Origin: Actinomadura sp. NBRC 104412
GTDB taxonomy: Bacteria; Actinomycetota; Actinomycetes; Streptosporangiales; Streptosporangiaceae
NCBI RefSeq assembly: GCF_030269515.1
Contig: NZ_BSTM01000003.1
Location: forward strand, 335,274 to 399,273
Length of the DNA stretch: 64,000 bases
Reading direction: 5' to 3'
In this document: positions 10,741 through 19,163 of the stretch, in pieces
Layout of the letters: each line of letters begins with the position of its first letter
Position numbering within the stretch: position 1 is the first letter of the stretch
Notes under the pieces: generated by a model
The model's database searches: none
Told to the model about the DNA's origin: nothing
The model's input: only the letters and a program-made list of their open reading frames with translations
Made by a program: the position numbers and the translations under genes

Positions 10741-12122
10741 CCGAATACGAGATCGAGACGGTCCCCGGGGACCTGGACGGCGCCGTGCCCGAGGAGCCGC
10801 CGACGCCGGTGGTGGCGGTGGTGGGGCGTCCCAACGTCGGCAAGTCGACGCTGGTCAACCGGATCATCGGGCGCCGCGAGGCGGTCGTGGAGGACGTGCC
10901 CGGCGTGACCCGCGACCGGGTCGCCTACGACGCGACCTGGAACGGGCGCCGCTTCACCGTCGTCGACACCGGCGGCTGGCTGCCGGAGTCCTCCGGGCTG
11001 GCCGCCGCGATCGCCGAGCAGGCCCGGATGGCGGTCGACCTGGCCGACGTGGTGCTGTTCGTCGTGGACGCGACGGTCGGCGCCACCGATGTGGACGAGG
11101 CCGTGGTGGAGATCCTGCGCCGCTCGGGCAAGCCGGTGGTGCTGGCCGCCAACAAGGTCGACGACCAGGCCGGGGAGGCCGACGCCGCGCTGCTGTGGGG
11201 CCTGGGCATCGGCGAGCCGTGGCCGGTCAGCGCCCTGCACGGGCGGGGCAGCGGCGACCTGCTCGACGCGGTGCTCGACGCGCTGCCGCGGGAGGCTCCG
11301 CCGGAGACGTTCGAGGAGGCCGGGGGGCCGCGCCGGGTGGCGCTGCTGGGCCGTCCCAACGTCGGCAAGTCGAGCCTGCTCAACCAGCTCGCGGGGGAGA
11401 ACAGGGCGGTCGTGGACGCGGTCGCCGGCACCACCCGCGACCCGGTGGACGAGCTGATCGAGCTGGGCGGGAGGACCTGGCGGTTCATCGACACGGCGGG
11501 GATCAGGCGGCGGTACCGCGAGAACCAGGGCGCCGACTTCTACGCGACGCTGCGGACCCGGTCGGCGCTGGAACGCGCGGAGGTGGCGGTGGTGCTGGTG
11601 GACACCAGCGAGCCGCTGGCCGAGCAGGACCTGCGCATCGTGTCCATGGTGATCGACTCGGGCCGGGCCCTGGTCATGGCGTACAACAAGTGGGACCTGC
11701 TGGACGAGGAGCGCCGCTACTACCTGGAGCGCGAGATCGACCGGCAGTTGCACCACGTGCGCTGGGCGCCGCGGGTGAACATCTCGGCCCGCACGGGGCG
11801 GCACATGGAGAAGCTGGTCCCGGCGATCGAGACGGCGCTGGACGGCTGGGGCACCCGGGTGCCGACGTCCAAGCTCAACCAGTTCTTCACCGACCTGGTG
11901 AACTCGCATCCGCATCCGATCCGCGGCGGCAGGCAGCCCAGGATCCTGTTCGCCACGCAGGCGGGGGTGCGTCCGCCCCGGTTCGTGCTGTTCACGACGG
12001 GGTTCCTGGAGGAGGGCTACCGGCGGTTCATCGAGCGGCGGCTGCGCGAGGAGTTCGGCTTCCCCGGCACCCCGCTGGACATCACCATGAAGATCCGGGA
12101 GAAGCGCGGCAAGCGCAGGTAG
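10737..12122 (+). CDS. der: Ribosome biogenesis GTPase Der (EngA)
   Basis: This double-GTPase acts in 50S ribosome assembly. The 461 residues hold two G domains: the first P-loop is [13 protein letters not shown] near residue 30 and the second is [13 protein letters not shown] near 205, each with its DTGG/DTAG and NKxD motifs (NKVD, NKWD). A KH-like C-terminal domain follows and ends in the basic [10 protein letters not shown]. The gene starts at a GTG overlapping the cmk stop. Confidence 0.97.
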   Translation: MTEYEIETVPGDLDGAVPEEPPTPVVAVVGRPNVGKSTLVNRIIGRREAVVEDVPGVTRDRVAYDATWNGRRFTVVDTGGWLPESSGLAAAIAEQARMAVDLADVVLFVVDATVGATDVDEAVVEILRRSGKPVVLAANKVDDQAGEADAALLWGLGIGEPWPVSALHGRGSGDLLDAVLDALPREAPPETFEEAGGPRRVALLGRPNVGKSSLLNQLAGENRAVVDAVAGTTRDPVDELIELGGRTWRFIDTAGIRRRYRENQGADFYATLRTRSALERAEVAVVLVDTSEPLAEQDLRIVSMVIDSGRALVMAYNKWDLLDEERRYYLEREIDRQLHHVRWAPRVNISARTGRHMEKLVPAIETALDGWGTRVPTSKLNQFFTDLVNSHPHPIRGGRQPRILFATQAGVRPPRFVLFTTGFLEEGYRRFIERRLREEFGFPGTPLDITMKIREKRGKRR

Positions 12123-12158
12123 CGCCACCCCGCGGCCCCTCGGCTCCCGGGCCGAAAC

Positions 12159-12173
12159 GCGATAACCTATCGC
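12159..12173 (+). promoter_or_regulatory. Palindrome overlapping a -10 box
   Basis: GCGATA-ACC-TATCGC is a perfect six-base inverted repeat with a three-base spacer. The -10-like TAACCT (12163-12168) lies inside it. It is 33 bases upstream of the small membrane protein gene and looks like an operator on its promoter. The regulator is unknown. Confidence 0.4.
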
Positions 12174-12205
12174 TTACTTGGTGATCGACGATCGAGGGGT
12201 CCGGC

Positions 12206-12409
12206 GTGAAGCTGTTGCTCTTGCTGGCGGTCGCGGTGGGGTGCGTGGCGCTCGGCTTCACCTGGAAGCAGCCGTGGATCGGCGGGGTCGGGCTGCTGGT
12301 GGCCTTCGTCGCGATGTTCACCGACCGCGACGACATCCCGCTGGACGACGAGAAGCGCAGCTACGAGACCACTCACAGCGTCCGCAAGATGCGCACCAGG
12401 CGCCGCTGA
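12206..12409 (+). CDS. Small two-helix membrane protein
   Basis: The 67-residue protein has a hydrophobic segment at about 2-18 (KLLLLLAVAVGCVALGF), a short loop, a second one at about 26-41 (GGVGLLVAFVAMF) and a charged cytoplasmic-type tail ending KMRTRRR. GAGGGG precedes the GTG start. It follows der but has its own putative promoter. I do not recognise a function. Confidence 0.75.
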   Translation: MKLLLLLAVAVGCVALGFTWKQPWIGGVGLLVAFVAMFTDRDDIPLDDEKRSYETTHSVRKMRTRRR

Positions 12410-12435
12410 CGCGGCCTCACGAGGTGGGCCGGAGT

Positions 12436-13152
12436 TCAGGTGCGCGGCTGGTCGCGGTGCTCTCCCGCCACATGCCGGTCGGCGGGGTCGGGCAGGCCGC
12501 CCTGGTACGGGGGAGGGTCGCCCGGACCGGCCGTGGCCTCGCGCGAGTACCGTCCGAACGACGGCGCGGGAATGGGCTGCGTGGTGCCGCTCGGGCCCGT
12601 CGGGGCGGTGCCGCTCGCGGGGGTCGCCGGGCGGTAGCCCGCGCCCAGACCGCCGTCACCGTAGTCGTAGCCGGCATCCTCGTCCAGCTCCGCGACGTCC
12701 CGGATGCCGACCACGGCGAGGCGGCCCAGCGCCAGCGCGGCCAGGAACACCACGACCACCCCGAGCCCGGCGAATCCGGACAGTTGCTCGGCGAGCCGCC
12801 GCCCCTCACCGGTGCCCAGCGGCGCCCCGGGGCCCGGCACGTCCCACAGCGCCGCGACCTGGGTCCCGACCACGAACCAGGCGCCGCCCAGCGCGGCCAG
12901 CCCGGCGCCGATCATCGCGATCGCGCGGTTGGCCGCGAGCAGGGTGACCAGGCCGCCGAGCGCGGTGGCCGCGGCGGGGGCCACGCTGAGCTGGAGCCGG
13001 TCGGTGTCGTAGACCCAGGTCTCGTCGGGGGCGAAGCCGAAGTCGACGTACGGGCCGGCGAAGGGCAGCAGGCCGCCCCACAGGCCCAGCAGCACGAGCA
13101 GGATCCCGCTGACGGCGCCCCGGCTGCGCGGTACTCGCACGGTCCCAGTCAT
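12436..13152 (-). CDS. Four-helix membrane protein of unknown function
   Basis: The 238-residue protein has four predicted membrane segments: GILLVLLGLWGGLLPF, the segment after LSVAPAAATALGGLVTLLAA, AIAMIGAGLAALGGAWFVV and the segment in LGVVVVFLAALALGRLAVV. A Gly/Pro/Thr-rich cytoplasmic tail of about 80 residues follows. AGGAGAAGG lies right before the ATG at 13152, so the upstream in-frame extension is not used. It is convergent with the small membrane gene. Function unknown. Confidence 0.75.
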   Translation of the reverse strand: MTGTVRVPRSRGAVSGILLVLLGLWGGLLPFAGPYVDFGFAPDETWVYDTDRLQLSVAPAAATALGGLVTLLAANRAIAMIGAGLAALGGAWFVVGTQVAALWDVPGPGAPLGTGEGRRLAEQLSGFAGLGVVVVFLAALALGRLAVVGIRDVAELDEDAGYDYGDGGLGAGYRPATPASGTAPTGPSGTTQPIPAPSFGRYSREATAGPGDPPPYQGGLPDPADRHVAGEHRDQPRT

Positions 13153-13289
13153 GACCTTCTCCTCTTGACCGGGCGATCTCGTCCTGTTGTGAAGCCCTTT
13201 ACCCGTGGGGCATCCGTCCAAGCACGGCCCGCGTCTCACTGTGCGTCCTGTCGCCGCCGTGGCGGCTCTCTCTCCGGGAGGTACGTCCG

Positions 13290-14459
13290 ATGGGCCCCGA
13301 AGTGATCACCGTGTCCGCGCTGGAGGAGCCGCCGGACGGCTGGGATGCCGCGATCTTCCTGGCGGGGCCGACGCCGCGCTCGCCGCAGGTCGCCTCCTGG
13401 CGGCCCGCAGCCCTGGACGAGCTGCGCGAACGCTGGCGGCACGAGGGGCGCCTGGTGGTGTTCGTCCCCGAGTACCGGAACGGCGCGCACGACGACCACG
13501 CCGCCCAGATCGAGTGGGAGGAACGCTGCCTGCACCTGGCCGACGAGGTGCTGTTCTACGTGCCGCGCGAGCTGAGGACCATGCCCGCCTTCACCACCAA
13601 CGTCGAATGGGGCATGTGGCACGACAGCGGGCGCGCGGTGTTCGGCGCCCCGCCCGACGCGCCCAAGAACCGCTACCTGCTGCACTACGCCGCCAAGCAC
13701 GGCGTGCCCACGGCCACCGACCTTCCCGGCACCGTGGCCGCGGCGCTGGACCGGATCGGCGCGGGAGCGTCCCGTAACGGCGGCGAAAGGGAGGTGCCGC
13801 TGCTGCTGTGGCGTACCGACACGTTCCAGCGGTGGTACGGGGCGCAGCGCGAGGCGGGCAACACCCTGCTCGGCGCCCGCGTCGTCTGGCGCTTCGGCCT
13901 GCACTGGGGACTGCACGTGAGGATGCGGGTAGCGGCGGAGGACCGGATCAAGGACAACGAGATGGTGATCGCCCGTCCGGGCATCTGCGTCGTCGTGCCC
14001 TACCGGCCGGGACCCAGTCCGGATGAGACCACGGTGGTGCTGGTGCGCGAGTACCGCAGCCCCGCCGCGACGCCCGACGGCTACGTCCACGAGCCTCCCG
14101 GCGGGCACAACCCGCTCGCCGCCACCGACCCGCGGCGGGCCGCCCTGGCCGAGCTGGCCGAGGAGACCGGCCTCACGCTCCCGCCCGGACGGCTGCGCGA
14201 CCACGGGACGCGCCAGCTCAACCCGACGCTGTCGGCGCACACCGCGCACGTCTTCGGCGCCGAGATCACCGAGGAGGAGCTGGACCGGCTGCGCTCGGCG
14301 CCCGGCCCGTACGGCGTCGCCGGGGACGGGGAGCGCACCTTCGTGGAGATCGCCACGCTCGCGGAGATCCGGCGGGGCCGGCTTGTGGACTGGAGCGCCC
14401 TCGGCATGATCACCGATGTGGTGCTGGAGGGGCTCCGTTCGCGCGATTACGAGGACTAG
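13290..14459 (+). CDS. Nucleoside 2-deoxyribosyltransferase-like domain fused to a Nudix domain
   Basis: The 389-residue protein joins two nucleotide-active folds. Residues about 15-160 resemble the deoxyribosyltransferase-like family: IFLAGPTPRS at the nucleotide-binding start, an IEWEERCLHLAD helix and the NVEWGMW segment, where the catalytic Glu would lie. Residues about 230-385 form a Nudix domain with the box GGHNPLAATDPRRAALAELA followed by EETGL. The metal-binding E-x-x-E-E core is kept, but the usual Arg of REL is Ala and the upstream Glu is Thr. GGGAGG precedes the ATG. The gene stands alone. A role in cleaning up or remodelling modified nucleotides is inferred only from the domains. 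Confidence 0.8.
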   Translation: MGPEVITVSALEEPPDGWDAAIFLAGPTPRSPQVASWRPAALDELRERWRHEGRLVVFVPEYRNGAHDDHAAQIEWEERCLHLADEVLFYVPRELRTMPAFTTNVEWGMWHDSGRAVFGAPPDAPKNRYLLHYAAKHGVPTATDLPGTVAAALDRIGAGASRNGGEREVPLLLWRTDTFQRWYGAQREAGNTLLGARVVWRFGLHWGLHVRMRVAAEDRIKDNEMVIARPGICVVVPYRPGPSPDETTVVLVREYRSPAATPDGYVHEPPGGHNPLAATDPRRAALAELAEETGLTLPPGRLRDHGTRQLNPTLSAHTAHVFGAEITEEELDRLRSAPGPYGVAGDGERTFVEIATLAEIRRGRLVDWSALGMITDVVLEGLRSRDYED

Positions 14460-14531
14460 CCTCCGATCACCCTCGTATTTTCGGGCGATTCGAGGGCTTC
14501 CCTTCGTAGATGCGATCGTTAGACTGCGTCC

Positions 14532-14597
14532 GTGGCGATGCTCCTGATCAGTGCGGCGGGCGGGGTTCGAGGCGTGGGGGCCCGCGCCACGTGGTGA
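14532..14597 (+). CDS. Possible 21-codon leader ORF before modB
   Basis: GTG 14532 opens a 21-codon frame (core MLLISAAGGV) that ends in a TGA overlapping the modB GTG. A TAGACT box (14520-14525) ends 6 bases before the GTG, so the ORF could head a leaderless transcript. Whether it is translated is unknown; it does not look like a ModA remnant. Confidence 0.3.
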   Translation: MAMLLISAAGGVRGVGARATW

Positions 14598-15394
14598 CCG
14601 CCCGGGAACGGCCGCCTCGACGCCCGCCGTGGATCCTGCTGGTGCCCGCGATGGCGGGCCTGGCACTGCTCGTCCTGCCGCTGGCCGGGCTGCTGTTCCG
14701 CGCGCCGTGGTCGACGCTGGGGACGCGGCTGGGCGAGCCGCAGGTGCTGGAGGCGCTGCGGCTGTCGCTGGTCAGCGCCACGATCGCCACGGTGGTCTGC
14801 CTGCTCCTCGGGGTGCCGCTGGCATGGCTGCTGGCGCGCGTGCCGTTCCCGGGGGCCCGGCTGGTGCGGGCGCTGGTCACCGTCCCGCTGGTGCTGCCTC
14901 CCGTGGTGGGCGGCGTGGCGCTGCTGCTGGTGCTGGGACGGCGCGGGCTGGTCGGCCGGTGGCTGGACGCCGCGTTCGGCATCACGCTCCCGTTCACCAC
15001 CGCCGGTGTGGTGCTGGCGGAGACGTTCGTGGCGATGCCGTTCCTGGTGATCAGCGTGGAGGGCGCGCTGCGCGCCGTCGACGCGCGGTACGAGGAGGCC
15101 GCGGCCACCCTCGGCGCGACCCGCTGGACCACGTTCCGCCGTGTCACCCTGCCGATGGTCGCGCCCGGCATCGCGGCGGGCGCGATCCTGTGCTGGGCGC
15201 GGGCGCTGGGGGAGTTCGGCGCGACGATCACGTTCGCGGGCAACTTCCCCGGGCGCACCCAGACCATGCCGCTCGCGGTCTACCTCGCGCTGGAGACCGA
15301 CCCGCAGGCCGCGATCGTCCTCAGCCTGGTGCTGCTGGCCGTGTCGGTGCTGGTCCTGGCGGCGCTGCGCGATCGTTGGGTGGACGCCCGATGA
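14594..15394 (+). CDS. modB: Molybdate ABC transporter permease
   Basis: This inner-membrane subunit of a molybdate-type importer has about 266 residues and six membrane segments. The cytoplasmic EAA loop is visible as EEAAATLGATRWTTFRRVTL. ARALGEFGATITFAGNFPGR, followed by the TQTMPLAVY segment, is characteristic of ModB. The start is uncertain; GTG 14594 gives the normal N-terminus. The stop overlaps modC (ATGA). No modA binding-protein gene lies upstream, where it is normally found. Confidence 0.9.
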   Translation: MTARERPPRRPPWILLVPAMAGLALLVLPLAGLLFRAPWSTLGTRLGEPQVLEALRLSLVSATIATVVCLLLGVPLAWLLARVPFPGARLVRALVTVPLVLPPVVGGVALLLVLGRRGLVGRWLDAAFGITLPFTTAGVVLAETFVAMPFLVISVEGALRAVDARYEEAAATLGATRWTTFRRVTLPMVAPGIAAGAILCWARALGEFGATITFAGNFPGRTQTMPLAVYLALETDPQAAIVLSLVLLAVSVLVLAALRDRWVDAR

Positions 15395-16440
15395 AGGGGA
15401 GCGGGCTGGAGGCGCGGCTGGTCGTGCGGCGCGGGGCGTTCGAGCTCGGCATCGAGCTGGCGGTCGCGCCCGGCGAGGTGGCGGCGCTGCTCGGGCCGAA
15501 CGGGGCGGGCAAGACCACCGCGCTGCGCGCCCTGGCCGGGCTCACGCCGATCGCGGACGGGCATGTCCGGGTGGACGGCGAAGCGATCCATCGGCTGCCG
15601 CCCGAGCGGCGGGGGATCGGCATGGTCTTCCAGGACTACCTGCTGTTCCCGCACCTCAGCACCCTGGAGAACGTGGCCTTCGGGTTGCGCAGCCAGGGGA
15701 TGCCCCGGCGCGAGGCGCGGCGCGAGGCCGCCGGATGGCTGGAACGGGTCGGTCTCGCCGAGCACGCCTCCGCCCGTCCCAGAGCGCTGTCGGGCGGGCA
15801 GGCGCAGCGCGTGGCGCTGGCCCGCGCCCTGGCCCCGCGGCCGCGCCTGCTGCTGCTGGACGAGCCGCTGTCGGCACTGGACGCGCACACCCGGCTGGAG
15901 ATCCGGGCCGCGCTGCGCCGCCATCTGGCCGGGTTCGAGGGCGCCGCCGTCCTGGTCACCCACGACCCGCTGGACGCGATGGTGCTGGCCGACCGGCTGG
16001 TGGTGGTGGAAGGCGGGAGGGTCGTCCAGGAGGGCGAGCCCGCCGAGGTGGCGCGGCGGCCCAGGACCGGGTACGTGGCGCGGCTGGTCGGCCTGAACCT
16101 TTACCGCGGTCACGCGTCCGGCGGGACGGTCACGCTGGCCGACGGCGGTGCCCGCCTGGACACCGTTGACCGTGTGGAAGGTGATGTTTTCCTCACCTTC
16201 GCTCCCTCGGCCGTGGCGCTGCACCGCGCCAGGCCCGAGGGCAGCCCCCGTAACCTGTGGCCCGCCACGGTCGCCGCGATCGAACGGCACGGGGACCGGG
16301 TGCGGGTCCGGCTGGACGGCCCGCCGCTGCCCGCCGCGGCGGACGTCACGCCCGGTGCCGTCGCCGAACTGCAATTGACCGAAGGCAGCCGGGTATGGGC
16401 CGCGGTGAAGGCCACCGAAACCCATGTTTACCCCGCCTGA
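15391..16440 (+). CDS. modC: Molybdate ABC transporter ATP-binding protein
   Basis: This 349-residue ATPase energises the ModB permease. Walker A is [14 protein letters not shown], the Q-loop [12 protein letters not shown], the signature [15 protein letters not shown], Walker [12 protein letters not shown] and the switch His VTHDPLDAM. The C-terminal about 110 residues form a TOBE/Mop-type oxyanion-binding domain, as in ModC. It is translationally coupled to modB. A weak 6-bp hairpin straddles its end (16434-16453). Confidence 0.92.
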   Translation: MKGSGLEARLVVRRGAFELGIELAVAPGEVAALLGPNGAGKTTALRALAGLTPIADGHVRVDGEAIHRLPPERRGIGMVFQDYLLFPHLSTLENVAFGLRSQGMPRREARREAAGWLERVGLAEHASARPRALSGGQAQRVALARALAPRPRLLLLDEPLSALDAHTRLEIRAALRRHLAGFEGAAVLVTHDPLDAMVLADRLVVVEGGRVVQEGEPAEVARRPRTGYVARLVGLNLYRGHASGGTVTLADGGARLDTVDRVEGDVFLTFAPSAVALHRARPEGSPRNLWPATVAAIERHGDRVRVRLDGPPLPAAADVTPGAVAELQLTEGSRVWAAVKATETHVYPA

Positions 16441-16534
16441 ACTCCGCCAGGCGAAACTCCGGCCGCCCCGCCGGTGACGATGTACTGGTGATATCAGTCA
16501 CAAAAACCCATGGCAACCCCCTAAAGCGGCGCCG

Positions 16535-16551
16535 ATTGGTCCAGACCAAAT
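16535..16551 (+). promoter_or_regulatory. GntR/DasR-type operator upstream of pckG
   Basis: ATTGGTC-CA-GACCAAAT is an inverted repeat very close to the DasR-responsive element core TGGTC-TA-GACCA known from Streptomyces. It lies about 63 bases before the pckG start, in an unusually AT-rich stretch. A second imperfect palindrome (AAAAC-ACGTGC-GTTTT, 16554-16569) follows it. Binding by a DasR-like regulator is inferred. Confidence 0.5.
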
Positions 16552-16613
16552 GGAAAACACGTGCGTTTTTGTTCATGATGCAAAGATCCTGCGAACAGCT
16601 GAAGGAGTTGCCC

Positions 16614-18443
16614 GTGTCCAAACAGGTCAGCGCGTCGTCGACAGCGGCCACCGACCAGCCCCCCACCAGTCACGCCGGACTGGTCGAGTGGGTCCGCGGG
16701 ATCGCCGAGCTCACCAAGCCCGACCGCGTCGAATGGTGCGACGGTTCGGAAACGGAATGGGAGCGGCTCACCTCGCTCCTGGTGGAGCAGGGCACGTTCA
16801 AACGGCTTAACCCGGAGAAACGGCCCAACAGCTTCTACGCCGCCTCCGATCCCAGCGATGTCGCCCGAGTAGAGGACCGCACGTTCATCTGCTCGGAAAA
16901 TGAGGCCGACGCGGGTCCCACGAACAACTGGATCGCGCCCGCCGAGATGCGTGCCACCTTCGGCGAGCTCTTCGACGGCTGCATGCGCGGCCGCACCATG
17001 TACGTCGTCCCGTTCTGCATGGGCCCGCTGGGCGGTAACATCTCCCAGCTCGGCGTCGAGATCACCGACTCGGCCTATGTCGCGGTCTCGATGCGGATCA
17101 TGACCAGGATGGGCACCGACGCCCTGCGGCTCATCGAGGAGCGCGGCTCGTTCGTCAAGTGCGTCCACTCCGTGGGCGCGCCCCTGGAGCCCGGCCAGAA
17201 GGACGTGCCGTGGCCGTGCAACTCCACCAAGTACATCTCGCACTTCCCCGAGACCCGGGAGATCTGGTCCTACGGGTCCGGGTACGGCGGCAACGCGCTG
17301 CTGGGCAAGAAGTGCTACGCGCTGCGCATCGCCTCGACCATGGCCCGTGACGAGGGCTGGATGGCCGAGCACATGCTCATCCTCAAGCTGACCCCGCCGC
17401 AGGGCGAGACCCGGTACGTCGCCGCCGCGTTCCCGTCCGCCTGCGGCAAGACCAACCTGGCCATGCTCCAGCCGACCATCCCGGGCTGGAAGGTCGAGAC
17501 GATCGGCGACGACATCGCCTGGATGCGGTTCGGCGAGGACGGCCGGCTGTACGCGATCAACCCCGAGGCCGGGTTCTTCGGCGTCGCGCCCGGCACCGGC
17601 GCCGCCACCAACGCCAACGCGGTGCAGACGCTCTGGGGCAACAGCATCTTCACCAACGTCGCCCTCACCGATGACGGCGACGTGTGGTGGGAGGGCCTCA
17701 CCGAGGAGCCGCCCGCGCATCTGACCGACTGGAAGGGCAACGACTGGACGCCGGAGTCGGAGACTCCTGCCGCGCATCCCAACGCCCGCTTCACCACCCC
17801 TGCCGGCCAGTGCCCGATCATCGCGCCCGAGTGGGAGGACCCCAAGGGCGTGCCGATCTCGGCGATCCTGTTCGGCGGCCGCCGCGCCACCGCCGTCCCG
17901 CTGGTCACCGAGTCCTTCGACTGGCAGCAGGGGGTGTTCCTGGGCGCCAACGTCGCCTCGGAGAAGACCGCCGCCGCCGAGGGCACGGTCGGCGAGCTGC
18001 GCCGCGACCCGTTCGCGATGCTGCCGTTCTGCGGCTACAACATGGGCGACTACTTCGGTCACTGGCTGAAGATCGGCCGGTCCACCGAGGCCGAGAAGCT
18101 GCCCCGCATCTACTACGTCAACTGGTTCCGCAAGAACGCCGACGGGAAGTTCATCTGGCCCGGCTTCGGCGAGAACAGCCGCGTGCTCAAGTGGATCGTG
18201 GAGCGGCTGAACGGCAAGGCCGACGCCGCCAAGACCCCCATCGGGCACGTGCCGACCAGGGAGGCCCTCGACACCGAGGGGCTGGAGATCGACCCCGCCG
18301 ACCTCGACACCCTCCTCTCGGTCGACACCGAGGTCTGGAAGCAGGAGGCCGCGCTGGTCCCCGAGTTCTTCGAGAAGTTCGGCGACCACCTGCCCAAGGA
18401 GCTGTGGGACGAGTACAACGCCCTGGTGAACCGCCTGGGCTGA
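16614..18443 (+). CDS. pckG: Phosphoenolpyruvate carboxykinase (GTP)
   Basis: This enzyme interconverts oxaloacetate and PEP with GTP, the first step of gluconeogenesis. The 609-residue length is typical. Motifs are [13 protein letters not shown], the P-loop with hyper-reactive Cys277; [11 protein letters not shown] (Mn and nucleotide aspartates); the PFCMGPLGG substrate loop; and [15 protein letters not shown] 16614 is chosen because GAAGGAG lies 5 bases upstream and the next residues are the usual N-terminus. The promoter region carries a DasR-like palindrome, and a hairpin follows the stop. Confidence 0.97.
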   Translation: MSKQVSASSTAATDQPPTSHAGLVEWVRGIAELTKPDRVEWCDGSETEWERLTSLLVEQGTFKRLNPEKRPNSFYAASDPSDVARVEDRTFICSENEADAGPTNNWIAPAEMRATFGELFDGCMRGRTMYVVPFCMGPLGGNISQLGVEITDSAYVAVSMRIMTRMGTDALRLIEERGSFVKCVHSVGAPLEPGQKDVPWPCNSTKYISHFPETREIWSYGSGYGGNALLGKKCYALRIASTMARDEGWMAEHMLILKLTPPQGETRYVAAAFPSACGKTNLAMLQPTIPGWKVETIGDDIAWMRFGEDGRLYAINPEAGFFGVAPGTGAATNANAVQTLWGNSIFTNVALTDDGDVWWEGLTEEPPAHLTDWKGNDWTPESETPAAHPNARFTTPAGQCPIIAPEWEDPKGVPISAILFGGRRATAVPLVTESFDWQQGVFLGANVASEKTAAAEGTVGELRRDPFAMLPFCGYNMGDYFGHWLKIGRSTEAEKLPRIYYVNWFRKNADGKFIWPGFGENSRVLKWIVERLNGKADAAKTPIGHVPTREALDTEGLEIDPADLDTLLSVDTEVWKQEAALVPEFFEKFGDHLPKELWDEYNALVNRLG

Positions 18444-18449
18444 CGACGT

Positions 18450-18479
18450 GCGGGGGCGGGCGGACCGGCCCGTCCCCGC
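18450..18479 (+). terminator. Hairpin terminator after pckG
   Basis: GCGGGGGCGGGC (18450-18461) pairs with 18468-18479 (one G-U pair) around the loop GGACCG, 7 bases after the pckG stop. Confidence 0.65.
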
Positions 18480-18541
18480 GCCGGTCGCCGACGGACGGCG
18501 ACGGAGGGCGACGGACGGCGGCGGGCCGGGCCCGGCGGAAA

Positions 18542-18559
18542 CCTCAATTATTGTTGGGG
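18542..18559 (+). promoter_or_regulatory. SoxR box overlapping the soxR promoter
   Basis: CCTCAATTATTGTTGGGG matches the 18-bp SoxR box (CCTCAA-N6-TTGAGG) in all but one arm position. A -10-like TATTGT (18549-18554) sits inside it, and the soxR ATG is only 2 bases after it, so a leaderless transcript starting at the ATG is likely. Confidence 0.6.
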
Positions 18560-18560
18560 T

Positions 18561-19163
18561 ATGACGCGACTGGAGTACAAGGTCCATGAACTGACCGTCG
18601 GGCAGCTCGCCCAGCGCAGCGGGGTGGCCGTGTCCGCGCTGCACTTCTACGAGTCCAAGGGCCTGATCAGCAGCCGCAGGACGGCGGGCAACCAGCGGCG
18701 GTACAGCCGCGACACGCTGCGCCGGGTGTCGTTCATCAAGATCTCGCAGCGGGTCGGCATCCCGCTGAAGGAGATCAAGGAGGCCCTCGCCACCCTCCCG
18801 GAGGAGCGCACCCCCACGGTGGAGGACTGGGCGCGCCTCTCCAAGGGCTGGCGTGCCCATCTGGACCAGCGCATCCGGCAACTGGAACGCCTCCGCGACG
18901 ACCTCACCGACTGCATCGGCTGCGGCTGCCTGTCCCTGAAGACCTGCGCCCTGGCCAACCCGTACGACCGCCTGGGCGACGAGGGCCCCGGGCCGCGGCG
19001 CCTCATGGTGGAGCCCGCTCGCGACACTGCGGCGGGCACTGCGGCGGGCACTGTGGCGGGCACTGCTGCGGGCACGGACGCGAAGGCCGCGCCCGACCGC
19101 GGCCCCCGCGTCCCGGACGGCCAGGCCCAGCCGTGCGCCGGCGAGGCCCCGGCCGGGTGCTAG
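18561..19163 (+). CDS. soxR: Redox-sensing transcriptional regulator SoxR (MerR family)
   Basis: This iron-sulphur sensor of redox-active compounds has 200 residues. The MerR-type winged helix ([20 protein letters not shown]) is followed by a dimer helix and the [2Fe-2S] ligands Cys118, Cys121, Cys123 and Cys129 in [12 protein letters not shown]. The family normally ends near residue 150; here a low-complexity tail (four TAAG-type repeats, then Asp/Pro-rich) adds about 50 residues. The box at its own start implies autoregulation. Its TAG shares bases with the stop of the convergent GH65 gene (CTAG). Confidence 0.95.
   Translation: MTRLEYKVHELTVGQLAQRSGVAVSALHFYESKGLISSRRTAGNQRRYSRDTLRRVSFIKISQRVGIPLKEIKEALATLPEERTPTVEDWARLSKGWRAHLDQRIRQLERLRDDLTDCIGCGCLSLKTCALANPYDRLGDEGPGPRRLMVEPARDTAAGTAAGTVAGTAAGTDAKAAPDRGPRVPDGQAQPCAGEAPAGC
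19026..19073 (+). repeat. 12-bp tandem repeat in soxR tail
   Basis: Four copies of ACTGCGGCGGGC (with single changes in copies 3 and 4) encode TAAG/TVAG in the non-conserved C-terminal extension of SoxR. This looks like expansion by slippage. Confidence 0.8.

Noticed and set aside
13290..14459. Deoxyribosyltransferase-Nudix fusion as part of a defence island
   Set aside because: Neighbours are metabolic and housekeeping genes; no restriction, toxin, phage or integrase genes are nearby.
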